Below are positions 39,742 through 48,247 of a stretch of DNA of 64,000 nucleotides, piece by piece. The stretch covers positions 2,356,001-2,420,000 of the forward strand of contig NZ_CP036289.1 in NCBI RefSeq assembly GCF_007748115.1. The letters are read 5' to 3'. The notes under the pieces were generated by a model, which saw nothing but the letters and a program-made list of their open reading frames with translations, made no database searches and had not been told where the DNA came from. Position 1 is the first letter of the stretch. Every line of letters starts with the position of its first letter. The DNA is from Bremerella volcania (GTDB lineage: Bacteria; Planctomycetota; Planctomycetia; Pirellulales; Pirellulaceae). The translations under genes were made by a program, and so were the position numbers.

Positions 39742-41763
39742 TTGGATACCAATCAACAGACCTTGGAAGCACCCCAGGCGGAAGAGTCGAACAAGCCGGA
39801 AGCTCCGCAGCGGGGAGCTCCTCGCAAGTTTTCCGCCAACCCGTTGGGGGCGGCCTATTCGCAGATAACCCGATCGGGGCTCGCACGCTTCGTGGCGAAG
39901 CTACCACTGATCGATCGCTTCGAAGCAGAGCTGAAAGATCTCTCGGACCGCGACCTGCGCAAGCACAGCCTGGGCCTGCGCCATCGGGCCAAAAGTGGTG
40001 AGCCGCTATATAAGTTGCTTCCCGAAGCGTTCGCTTTGGTCCGCATTGCGGGTGCTCGCACGCTGAACATGCGCCATTACGAGGTGCAGCTGATTGGCGG
40101 GATGATCATGTTCAATGGTTCGATTGCCGAGATGGAAACGGGGGAAGGGAAAACGCTGACCGCAACCCTGCCGACCTATCTTTATGCACTGCCTGGTAAA
40201 GGAGTGCATGTGGCCACGGTGAACGACTACCTGGCCGCCCGTGACGCCGAGCTGATGATGCCCATCTATAAGATGTTGGGAATGACGGTTGGCGTGATCG
40301 AATCCCAAATGTCCTCACCAGATCGGCGAAAGGCATACGCTTGCGACATTACTTATGGGACGTCGAAAGAATTCGGTTTCGACTTCCTCCGAGACCGACT
40401 TCTCATCCGACAGACCCGCGAGCAAGGTTTGGGCGTGCTGGGGCCACTGCTAGCGGGCAAGTCGGAGAAAAGTGAAGAGCCAGTTCAGCGAGAGCATTTT
40501 TTCGCATTGGTTGACGAAGCGGACAGTGTTTTGATCGATGACGCCCGAACGCCGCTGGTGATCAGTGCGATTCCTGGCGAGGCGGAAAAGGTCGCCGTGG
40601 CTTGCCATCGCTGGGCTGCCAAAAGTGAAGAGGAATTCGAGGAAGATCACCACTACGAATACGACCACGATAAGAAGTCGGTCGAACTAACCGTTTCCGG
40701 GCGACTATTGGTCCGGCAGATCCCCAAGCCGAAACTGCTGGACACCGTAGGCCTGGTCGACCTGTACGACTACGTCGAGCGAGCCATCAAGGTCAAACGC
40801 GACTTCCATAGCGGGCAGCACTACGTGATCCGTGACGGAGAAGTTGTGATCGTCGACGAGTCGACCGGGCGTATCGCCGAAGGTCGAAAGTGGAGCTACG
40901 GCATCCACCAGGCGATCGAGGCCAAAGAAGGTGTCGAGGTGACGGTTGCCACCGGGCAAGCTGCCCGAATCACCGTTCAAGACCTCTTCTTACGCTACCG
41001 TCACTTGGGTGGGATGACCGGTACGGCATCGAGTTCCAAAGGGGAATTCAAGAAGATTTACAAGCTGAACGTGATCAAGTGTCCTACTAACCGCATCCCG
41101 CAGCGGAAACTTTGGCCAGATCGCGTGTTCGGCAACAGCGATGCCAAGTGGGCGGCGATTGTCGATGAGATTCGCGAGATCCACTCGCAAGGGCGACCTG
41201 TGCTGGTCGGTACGCGAACGATCGAAAAGAGCGAGCATCTCTCCAAGCTATTAGAAGAGGAAGGAATCGATCACGAAGTCCTCAATGCCCACCAGGTAGC
41301 GGTCGAAGCGGACATCGTTTCCCGCGCCGGGCAGCCAGGAAAAGTGACCGTCGCCACGAACATGGCTGGTCGTGGTACCGACATCAAGTTAGGTGACGGG
41401 GTCCACGCATTGGGCGGCTTGCATGTGATTTGCACGGAGCTGCACGACTCGGCTCGGATCGATCGTCAGTTAGTCGGGCGTTGTGGTCGTCAGGGAGACC
41501 CCGGCAGCACGCGGCAATTTATGGCCTTGGATGACGACTGCTTGCTGGTTGGTCTGGGGCCGAAGCGATACAAGAAGCTGGTTGCCTACGGTGAAGAGCG
41601 GCTCGGCGAGCTGCCAGGCTACTCCAAGCTGTTCCGAAAGGCGCAACGCAAGATCGAGAAGAAGCACTTCAGTGATCGCAAGGTTCTACTGTATCACGAG
41701 AAGCAGCGTAAGAAGATGCACCGCGAAATGGGACAAGATCCTTATCTGGATTCGCCAGATTAG
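39742..41763 (+). CDS. secA: Short SecA-like preprotein translocase ATPase (accessory paralogue)
   Basis: The product is 673 residues from a TTG start with a GGGGA site upstream, against 840-950 for housekeeping SecA. It has the SecA DEAD motor: Walker A METGEGKT (131-138), DEAD box at 258-261 followed by SVLIDDARTP, a preprotein-crosslinking region at about 275-400, and NBD2 with ATNMAGRGTDIKLG and QLVGRCGRQGDPGS. It stops soon after the first part of the helical scaffold (QRKIEKKHFSDRKVLL). The helical wing, the rest of the scaffold and the Cys-rich zinc tail are therefore absent. It should drive ATP-dependent protein export at SecYEG. Its place next to membrane-fusion proteins amid LEPR-XLL genes suggests a specialised role. 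Confidence 0.9.
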   Translation: MDTNQQTLEAPQAEESNKPEAPQRGAPRKFSANPLGAAYSQITRSGLARFVAKLPLIDRFEAELKDLSDRDLRKHSLGLRHRAKSGEPLYKLLPEAFALVRIAGARTLNMRHYEVQLIGGMIMFNGSIAEMETGEGKTLTATLPTYLYALPGKGVHVATVNDYLAARDAELMMPIYKMLGMTVGVIESQMSSPDRRKAYACDITYGTSKEFGFDFLRDRLLIRQTREQGLGVLGPLLAGKSEKSEEPVQREHFFALVDEADSVLIDDARTPLVISAIPGEAEKVAVACHRWAAKSEEEFEEDHHYEYDHDKKSVELTVSGRLLVRQIPKPKLLDTVGLVDLYDYVERAIKVKRDFHSGQHYVIRDGEVVIVDESTGRIAEGRKWSYGIHQAIEAKEGVEVTVATGQAARITVQDLFLRYRHLGGMTGTASSSKGEFKKIYKLNVIKCPTNRIPQRKLWPDRVFGNSDAKWAAIVDEIREIHSQGRPVLVGTRTIEKSEHLSKLLEEEGIDHEVLNAHQVAVEADIVSRAGQPGKVTVATNMAGRGTDIKLGDGVHALGGLHVICTELHDSARIDRQLVGRCGRQGDPGSTRQFMALDDDCLLVGLGPKRYKKLVAYGEERLGELPGYSKLFRKAQRKIEKKHFSDRKVLLYHEKQRKKMHREMGQDPYLDSPD

Positions 41764-42082
41764 CCAGTATGATGCGGTTTCGAGACAGATGGAACGAAGT
41801 CACCCTCTGGTCCGTCGAAACGTTGCGTTTTATTATCCAAATGGCAGCAAAGCTTGTAAGATTTCTTACCGTAACTTCTTGTCAGATAGTGAACAAACGA
41901 CTCTTGGGTCGTGTAGAGTTCTTCGGCGATACGACCCTTGTAACCCGCACAGCCTGCCGCAGAGCATCCCTCGTTGACACCTTTTCGGGTTTCAAGATTT
42001 TCGATTCTCACCTCCCTTGTTATGGTGAGACGTAGGATTTTGCGATCGCGAATCGATCGGCCTCTAACCTTAAATTCCCATT
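41764..42082 (+). other. Intergenic region with a small inverted repeat
   Basis: These 319 bases separate the SecA-like and GAF/HlyD genes. An inverted repeat TCTCACC / GGTGAGA (42006-42030, 11-base loop) lacks a T run, so it may be an operator or leader hairpin and not a terminator. No terminator follows the SecA-like stop, so read-through is possible. Confidence 0.4.
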
Positions 42083-44146
42083 ATGAATAGTCCCGGCATG
42101 TCCACAGAGCCCTCGTCCGTGAATCCCGAGACCCTCGAAAGCACTAAAAAGCAGATTCGAGGTCTGATTCAGGAGATTGCCCAGCTTTCCAAACGGGATG
42201 TACCACCAGAGGAGTACTTCAAAGAAGTCTTGCCTAAAGTGGTTTCCGCATTGGCTGCCGTGGGTGGTGCTGCCTGGATCTATGACGACCAGCGCCGGCC
42301 GCAACTGATTTACCAAATCAATCTTGCCCGCGGTCTTGTCGATCCGAAAAGTGACGAAGGCATTCGTCACCTTCGATTGATCGAATCGATGTTCAAGGGC
42401 TCCGAAGCCCAGCTCTTGCCACCGCAGTCAGGCGGGGCCGAAGAGAACTCGGCCGGCAACCCGACCAACCAACTTCTGGTGGTCGCTCCGATCCAAGTCG
42501 AAGACAAGGTCGAAGGGGTCATCGAGATCTTCCAGCGACCGAACTCGGCCCCCAACAGCCAACGCGGTTATCTCCGTTTTCTGGAGCAGATGTGTGGGCT
42601 GGCAACCGACTGGTTCAAGACTCGCAAGCTGCGTGACTTCAACGATCGGCAATCGTTGTGGTCGAAGATCGAACAGTTCAGCCGCGCCGTTCACGAGAAC
42701 CTCGACCTGCGTCAAACGGCCTACACCATCGCCAACGAAGGTCGTCGGCTGATTGGCTGCGACCGCGTGTCGGTCGTCTTGCGACGTGGCCGCTGGAAGG
42801 TGGAAGCCGTCAGCGGACAAGACGTGTTCGACTCGCGGGCGAGCCAGGTGCAGCTGCTCGGCAAGCTGGCCTCGCGCGTGATTGAAACAGGCGAACCGTT
42901 CTGGTTCAGCGGGCAGACCGAAGATCTGTCTCCGCAACTGGAAACGGCAGTCCACGACTATGTCGATGAATCGCACACCAAGACGATCGCCGTCATTCCG
43001 CTGCGTCGCCCGGAACATGCCACCGACAACATGCAGCGGGAAGAGGGGGAAGAAGAACGCCAATTCCAGGGCGAGATCCTCGGCGCGCTGGTGGTCGAGC
43101 AGATCGAAGACAGCTCGCAGCAGGAAGAGTTCTCCAAAGGGGTCGAACTGATCTCGGAGCACAGCAGCCGTGCGTTGGCCAATGCGATCGACTACAACTC
43201 GATTCCGCTGACGCCCGTTTGGCGTCTGCTTGGTAAGTCGAAGGTCTTGGTCACCGCCCGAAATCTTCCCAAGACGGTCCTGGCCGTGGTTGCCGCCGTG
43301 GCGATCATTGCCGCTCTGTTCTTGATTCCCGCTCCCTTCAAAGTCGCAGGCGCCGCAACGCTGACGCCGGTGGTGCAGCGTGAAGTGTTCGTCAATGTCG
43401 AAGGGGAAGTGATTGAAGTCCCGGTCGACCACGGCGATCACGTCGAGCAAGGGCAAATGGTTGCCCGGCTGCGGAACACCGAGCTTGAACGACAATACAA
43501 ACAGTTCACCGGCGATCGCGAAAAGACCTTGTCGACGTTGCAAGCCCTTGAGTTTCGTAAGCGTCGTCCGGAGAGCCAGCGAAATGCGGCGGAAGCAACG
43601 CAGTTGACCATCGACCTCGGCCAGGCTCGTCAGAAGTACGAACAACTGAACGAACAGGTCGCCCTGCTCGAAGAGAAGATGGCTCGTCTCGATGTCGCCA
43701 GCCCGATTGCCGGCGAGATCGTGACCTGGGACGTGCGAGACAACTTGATGCAGCGTCCCGTTCAGCCAGGCCAGGTGCTGATGACCGTCATCGATCCGAC
43801 GCAGGATTGGATTCTGGAAATTCGCATGCCGGAGAAACGAATCCAACACATTCAGTACGCCTTGGAACATCAGCAAGGTTCCGAAGCCCTGGAGGTGACC
43901 TACATCATGGCCAGCGATCCAGGTCGCCAACTCACCGGTTACGTCACCGAGATCCAGCGTCTGGCTCAGCCTGACGAGGAAGAAGGGCAGATCGTGAAGC
44001 TGAAAGTGGCGATCGACAAGCAAGACATTCAGCATCTGCGAGCAGGTGCCACGGCAACCGCCAAGGTCCACTGCGGAACGGCTTCGTTGGGCTACACCTG
44101 GTTCCACGAACTGTTCGAGTTCGTCGAATCCCGAATTTTGTTTTAA
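42083..44146 (+). CDS. GAF-domain / HlyD-type membrane-fusion protein
   Basis: The product is 687 residues. The N-terminal cytoplasmic half has two GAF-like domains (about 30-165 and 205-372; LVVAPIQVEDKVEGVIEIF, then CDRVSVVLRRGRW and LGALVVEQI). A single transmembrane helix lies at about 397-420 (AVVAAVAIIAALFLI). The periplasmic half is a HlyD/RND-type adaptor: a lipoyl-like half (VNVEGEVIEVPVDHGDHVEQGQ), a coiled-coil hairpin (about 480-545), the second lipoyl half (ASPIAGEIVTW) and a beta-barrel. This joins a ligand or signal sensor to a periplasmic adaptor across the membrane. It begins an apparent operon with the next two genes (gaps 88 and 51 bases). Confidence 0.9.
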   Translation: MNSPGMSTEPSSVNPETLESTKKQIRGLIQEIAQLSKRDVPPEEYFKEVLPKVVSALAAVGGAAWIYDDQRRPQLIYQINLARGLVDPKSDEGIRHLRLIESMFKGSEAQLLPPQSGGAEENSAGNPTNQLLVVAPIQVEDKVEGVIEIFQRPNSAPNSQRGYLRFLEQMCGLATDWFKTRKLRDFNDRQSLWSKIEQFSRAVHENLDLRQTAYTIANEGRRLIGCDRVSVVLRRGRWKVEAVSGQDVFDSRASQVQLLGKLASRVIETGEPFWFSGQTEDLSPQLETAVHDYVDESHTKTIAVIPLRRPEHATDNMQREEGEEERQFQGEILGALVVEQIEDSSQQEEFSKGVELISEHSSRALANAIDYNSIPLTPVWRLLGKSKVLVTARNLPKTVLAVVAAVAIIAALFLIPAPFKVAGAATLTPVVQREVFVNVEGEVIEVPVDHGDHVEQGQMVARLRNTELERQYKQFTGDREKTLSTLQALEFRKRRPESQRNAAEATQLTIDLGQARQKYEQLNEQVALLEEKMARLDVASPIAGEIVTWDVRDNLMQRPVQPGQVLMTVIDPTQDWILEIRMPEKRIQHIQYALEHQQGSEALEVTYIMASDPGRQLTGYVTEIQRLAQPDEEEGQIVKLKVAIDKQDIQHLRAGATATAKVHCGTASLGYTWFHELFEFVESRILF

Positions 44147-44234
44147 CCCCAGCATCGTTTCGATGCGTTCATTTCATGCTTTTTCGGCCTGCAATGAGTA
44201 TGCAGGATCGATCATCGCACGAGGTAAGAAACCC

Positions 44235-45170
44235 ATGTCCAAGTCTGTGATTCTATCGGTTGCCACTTTGCTACTGATTGCCGGACACGTTTCCGCTCAA
44301 ACGTCCGCGACGCCATCCCAGGTCGTCGTCGAACGCTGCCTGGTGTCGTTGATCGACGAAGTCAATGTGCCGGCACAAGAGACCGGCGTGCTGTTGAGCA
44401 TTCCTGTCGAACGTGGCGACTACATCACCGTGGGAACCCATATCGCACAGATCGATGATTCCCTGCCAACCAAGCAGCGTGAGATTGCCAAGCTGAAATG
44501 GGACAAGGCCACCGAACAGGCAACCAACCAGGTCGACATCAAGTACGCTGCTAAAGCGGCCGAGGTCTCGAGGGCTGAGTTTGAACAGCTCGAAGCCGCC
44601 AATAAAGGCGTCAAAGGTGCGATCGCCGAGATCACCATTCGCAAAGCCAAGCTTCAGTGGGAAAAGGCCCTGCTGCAAGCTGAACAGGCCGACATGAACT
44701 TCAAGGTCGCCGGCATGACCGCTGGCGAAGCGAAGGCCGAGATGGAAGCGGCCGACATGATCATCGACAAATGCAAGATCACCACGCCGATTGATGGCGT
44801 CGTCGTGCAGAAGTATCGCCACGAAGGGGAATGGGTTCGTCCCGGTGATCCACTGATGCGTGTCGTCGGGCTGAAACGCCTGAAGGTCGATGGCTCGTTG
44901 AATGCCGACCAGTACGTTCCCGGAATGGTGATTGGCAAGCCGGTCACGGTCCGAGCCGAAACGCCGGGCGGGCTGATCACGCTGGAAGGAACCATTACTT
45001 TTGCCAGCCCCGAAATCGATGCCACCGGCAACTTCGATTTCTCCGCGGAAGTCCAAAACCAACTCGCCAACAATTCGATGAGCCTTTACCCAGGGGACGT
45101 GGCCGATGTGACCATTCACCTGGATCGTCCTTCGACGCTCAGTGCTCATTTCGAGGGTAACCGCAAATAA
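44235..45170 (+). CDS. Exported HlyD/RND-type periplasmic adaptor
   Basis: The ATG at 44235 has a GAGG site 10 bases upstream and starts a signal peptide (cleavage near VSAQ, residue 21). Upstream in-frame ATGs overlap the previous gene and are rejected. The product is 311 residues. A lipoyl-like half (VPAQETGVLLSIPVERGDYITVGT), a helical hairpin (about 80-175), the second lipoyl half (CKITTPIDGVVVQKYRHEGEWVRPGD) and a beta-barrel are seen. It should sit in the periplasm and bridge an inner-membrane partner to an outer-membrane partner. No RND pump or ABC transporter lies next to it; the neighbours are the GAF/HlyD and M50/HlyD proteins. Confidence 0.92.
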   Translation: MSKSVILSVATLLLIAGHVSAQTSATPSQVVVERCLVSLIDEVNVPAQETGVLLSIPVERGDYITVGTHIAQIDDSLPTKQREIAKLKWDKATEQATNQVDIKYAAKAAEVSRAEFEQLEAANKGVKGAIAEITIRKAKLQWEKALLQAEQADMNFKVAGMTAGEAKAEMEAADMIIDKCKITTPIDGVVVQKYRHEGEWVRPGDPLMRVVGLKRLKVDGSLNADQYVPGMVIGKPVTVRAETPGGLITLEGTITFASPEIDATGNFDFSAEVQNQLANNSMSLYPGDVADVTIHLDRPSTLSAHFEGNRK

Positions 45171-45221
45171 GCGGTTTCGCGACAAGCTTACGACTCCCCT
45201 TCCCCGCCCCGAGAGTTAGCA

Positions 45222-47471
45222 TTGGTCAGTCTTCAAGACAGTTTGGTTGCCAGTAGCAGTCGTCCGCTGCCGCTGCGTAAGCGTCCCGACCTCTCCGCCC
45301 GGCAGCACACCTACCAGGGGCGAGGTTACTGGGTCGTGAAGGAACCGATTGGGCTGAACTACTTTCGCTTCCAGGAAGAGGAATACGCCATCCTGAACAT
45401 GCTCGATGGCAAGACTTCGCTGCAAGAGATCAAAGAGAAGTTCGAGAAAGAGTTCGCGCCGCAGAAGATCAGCTTCAATGACCTGCAGCAGTTCATCGGA
45501 ACGTTGCACCGCAGCGGTCTGGTGATCACCACGGCGATGGATCAAGGGCGGCAGCTGAAAGTTCGCCGCGACGAGCGGAAGTGGAAAGAGACCGTCCAGT
45601 TGATGTCCAACATCCTGGCCGTCCGCTTCAAAGGGTTTGATCCCGATCGTCTGCTGACGGCGCTCAATCCGTATACTCGCTGGTTCTTTACGTTCCCGGC
45701 GATGATCTTAGTGATGCTGTTATGTGCCGCGGCCCTCACGCTGGTTACGGTGCAGAACGACGTGTTCCGCAGCCGTTTGCCGTCGTTTCAAGAGTTCTTT
45801 GGTCCGTCGAACTGGTTACTGCTGGGCGCGGTATTGGGCGTGACCAAGGTGCTGCACGAATTCGGCCACGGTCTGTCCTGCAAGCGGTACGGCGGCGAAT
45901 GCCACGAAATGGGTGTCATGTTCCTGGTGATGACGCCGTGTCTGTACTGCAACGTGTCCGACTCGTGGATGCTGCCCAACAAGTGGCATCGTGCGGCGAT
46001 CGGTGCGGCGGGAATGTACGTCGAAGTCTTTCTGGCTTCGATCGCCACGTTCGTGTGGTGGTTTAGCGAGCCCGGTTTGTTGAATCACTTGGCGCTGCAG
46101 GTGATGTTCGTTAGTTCGGTGAGCACGGTGATCTTCAACGGTAACCCCCTGCTCCGCTACGACGGTTACTACATCTTGTCGGACATCATGGAAGTTCCGA
46201 ACATGCGTCAAAAGGCGAGCAGCGTGCTGCATCGCTACATGTCGAAGTATTGTCTGGGGATGGAACTTCCTGACGATCCATTTTTGCCGGAACGAAACCA
46301 ATTCTTCTTTGGTCTCTACACCGTCGCATCCAACGTTTATCGCCTTTTCGTGACCGCCTCGATCATGCTGTTTTTGAACCAGGTCTTCAAGCCATACGGC
46401 TTGCAGGTCATTGGTCAGATGATCGCGTTGGCCGGGATCTACGGATTGGTGGTGATGCCTATCTATCAATTGTGCAAGTTCCTGTATGTCCCTGGGAGAA
46501 TGTCACAGGTGAAGCGGAAAAATGTGTTGATTACCGCCTCGGTCGTGGCAGCGGTGATCGCGGGAATCGTGTGCGTTCCCGTCCCCCAATGGGTGAAGTG
46601 CCCGGTGGAAGTGCAACCGAGAAACGCTGAGAGTGTCTTCGTGGTGGTGCCAGGTCAGTTGGAAAGCATGCTGGTCGAGCCAGGCCAACAGGTCACCCGC
46701 GGCACGAAGCTGGCCCGGGTCACCAATCTCGACTTGCTGCTGGAACTCTCCGAGTTGGAAAACGAAGAGGAACGCCTGGAGCTTCTTTCCGAAGCCCTCA
46801 ACAATCAGCGTTTGCGGGCCGAGCAAGGTGGCGAGGTGGAACAGACTTACCTGGAGGTCCTTCAGCAACTCAAGTCGGTTCAACAGCAATTGGAAAAGAA
46901 GCGTCAGCAGGTCGCGTTGATCGACGTACCTGCTCCGATTGATGGAACCGTGTTCCCGGTACCTGATAAGAAGAACCGTGGTGGTGGTGATAACGGCATG
47001 TTGCCGGAATGGTCAGGTTCGATCTTCGATACGAAGAACCAGGGGGCCAACCTTTCCACGAGCGACATCGTTTGCCAGATCGGTAACGCCGACGAGATGG
47101 AAGCCGTCCTCTATATCGATCAGGACCACATCGAACTGGTCAATCCCGATCAAGAGGTTGCGATCAAGTTGGATGCCTTCCCTGGGCGTACCTTCAAGGG
47201 ACGCATCGCGGTAATGGGAAGCAAAGAAGTCGAGTTCATTCCGCCTGCCCTCAGCACACAGCAAGGGGGCGACCTGCCGGCCATTACCGATCAAGAGACA
47301 GGACGGCTACGCCCGCAGAACGCGACCTTCCCGGCTCAGGTCCCTTTGGCCGGTGTCGACGAAGAGTTGAAACTGGGAATGCGTGGCCGGGCGAAAGTCT
47401 GGGTTCAATGGGAACCGATGGGAAGCCGCCTGTGGCGATACATTTCTCGCACGTTCCATTTCTACCTGTAG
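45222..47471 (+). CDS. M50-like membrane protease fused to PqqD-like and HlyD-type domains
   Basis: The product is 749 residues from a TTG start with a GAGAG site. Residues about 35-105 resemble a PqqD-like peptide-binding winged helix (YWVVKEPIGLNYFRF, EEYAILNMLDG). Transmembrane helices flank the M50 motif HEFGHGLSCKRYGGECHEMG (His212, Glu213, His216). The second site motif is NPLLRYDGYYILSD (308-321), with Asp314 the likely third zinc ligand. A further helix (about 430-460) leads to a HlyD-type periplasmic part with coiled coil (about 466-720). Similar fusions are found with peptide or protein export systems. It could trim or release substrates during export, but the substrate is unknown. 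Confidence 0.9.
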   Translation: MVSLQDSLVASSSRPLPLRKRPDLSARQHTYQGRGYWVVKEPIGLNYFRFQEEEYAILNMLDGKTSLQEIKEKFEKEFAPQKISFNDLQQFIGTLHRSGLVITTAMDQGRQLKVRRDERKWKETVQLMSNILAVRFKGFDPDRLLTALNPYTRWFFTFPAMILVMLLCAAALTLVTVQNDVFRSRLPSFQEFFGPSNWLLLGAVLGVTKVLHEFGHGLSCKRYGGECHEMGVMFLVMTPCLYCNVSDSWMLPNKWHRAAIGAAGMYVEVFLASIATFVWWFSEPGLLNHLALQVMFVSSVSTVIFNGNPLLRYDGYYILSDIMEVPNMRQKASSVLHRYMSKYCLGMELPDDPFLPERNQFFFGLYTVASNVYRLFVTASIMLFLNQVFKPYGLQVIGQMIALAGIYGLVVMPIYQLCKFLYVPGRMSQVKRKNVLITASVVAAVIAGIVCVPVPQWVKCPVEVQPRNAESVFVVVPGQLESMLVEPGQQVTRGTKLARVTNLDLLLELSELENEEERLELLSEALNNQRLRAEQGGEVEQTYLEVLQQLKSVQQQLEKKRQQVALIDVPAPIDGTVFPVPDKKNRGGGDNGMLPEWSGSIFDTKNQGANLSTSDIVCQIGNADEMEAVLYIDQDHIELVNPDQEVAIKLDAFPGRTFKGRIAVMGSKEVEFIPPALSTQQGGDLPAITDQETGRLRPQNATFPAQVPLAGVDEELKLGMRGRAKVWVQWEPMGSRLWRYISRTFHFYL

Positions 47472-47652
47472 TCGCCAACTTACGTAAAGTCTCGGTCTTT
47501 CTTCCAGTTGTTTCGGTTTTGATGGTTAGGGTAGGTTGATACCACCTTTTGATGTGACAAACTATGCATTGGCCATCTCGAAGTAGTGACGGCCCTGACT
47601 AAACTAGCCAATACCATAGCGGTAAACATTAAATCCTTAGGAGACAATTTAC

Positions 47653-47985
47653 ATGTCGGACGCCCCTGAAAACCAAGGTCAAGCTGCCCCAAAGCAAGTC
47701 GAATTGGACGAATCCGGCGCGATTGCTTGTTACGCCAACTTCTGCCGCGTGACGGGTACGCCAGAGGAGTTGATCATTGACTTCGGTTTGAATACCCAGC
47801 CGATGGTTCAATCGCAGGAAAAGATCAAGGTCCAGCAGCGAATCATCCTCAACTACTACACCGCCAAGCGTATGCTGGGGGCTCTGCACATGGCCGTTCA
47901 GCGTCATGAAGCTGCCTTCGGTACGCTCGAAACGGACATCCAAAAGCGCGTGATTCCATCGGCACAGCGTCCGGCCAGTGAATAG
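47653..47985 (+). CDS. DUF3467 family protein
   Basis: This is a 110-residue cytoplasmic protein with a good TAGGAGA site 9-15 bases before the ATG. The core (YANFCRVTGTPEELIIDFG, then KVQQRIILNYYTAKRMLGALHMAVQRHE) matches DUF3467, a small conserved family of unknown function common in planctomycetes and cyanobacteria. It is 181 bases after the M50/HlyD gene, and a terminator follows, so it is probably its own transcription unit. No partner can be inferred. Confidence 0.93.
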   Translation: MSDAPENQGQAAPKQVELDESGAIACYANFCRVTGTPEELIIDFGLNTQPMVQSQEKIKVQQRIILNYYTAKRMLGALHMAVQRHEAAFGTLETDIQKRVIPSAQRPASE

Positions 47986-48008
47986 TCCCGATTGACAGCC
48001 TAAACCCA

Positions 48009-48042
48009 AACGCGGAGCGGCCTTGCTGTTCCGCGTTTTTTT
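48009..48042 (+). terminator. Rho-independent terminator
   Basis: Arms AACGCGGA / TCCGCGTT with a 13-base loop run into seven T, 24 bases after the DUF3467 stop. Confidence 0.8.
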
Positions 48043-48247
48043 ATGCGCGAAACTAGGAACGAAACCCCCGCTCGGAGCGTCCAAGAGGTTGAGGGAAGAT
48101 CTGCTTTAGGGGTTTATCAACGGAACTTCGTTGGAAAGTGATAGCCCCCCATGTACCATATATGTTCCGGGTGTTGCTTGCGTATATTGACCACCTTGAC
48201 TGCATTGGCACCTTCCGGACTAAGCAAACTCCCCTCTTAGTTGCCCC

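Noticed and set aside
39742-41763. Short SecA as a frameshifted or broken gene
   Set aside because: The sequence after the stop at 41763 shows no SecA-like wing, scaffold or zinc-tail motifs in any frame before the next gene, so the short form seems to be its normal length.
42428-44155. Minus-strand open frame of 575 codons opposite the GAF/HlyD gene
   Set aside because: The plus strand carries clear GAF and HlyD domains; the minus translation shows no signal, motif or family pattern.
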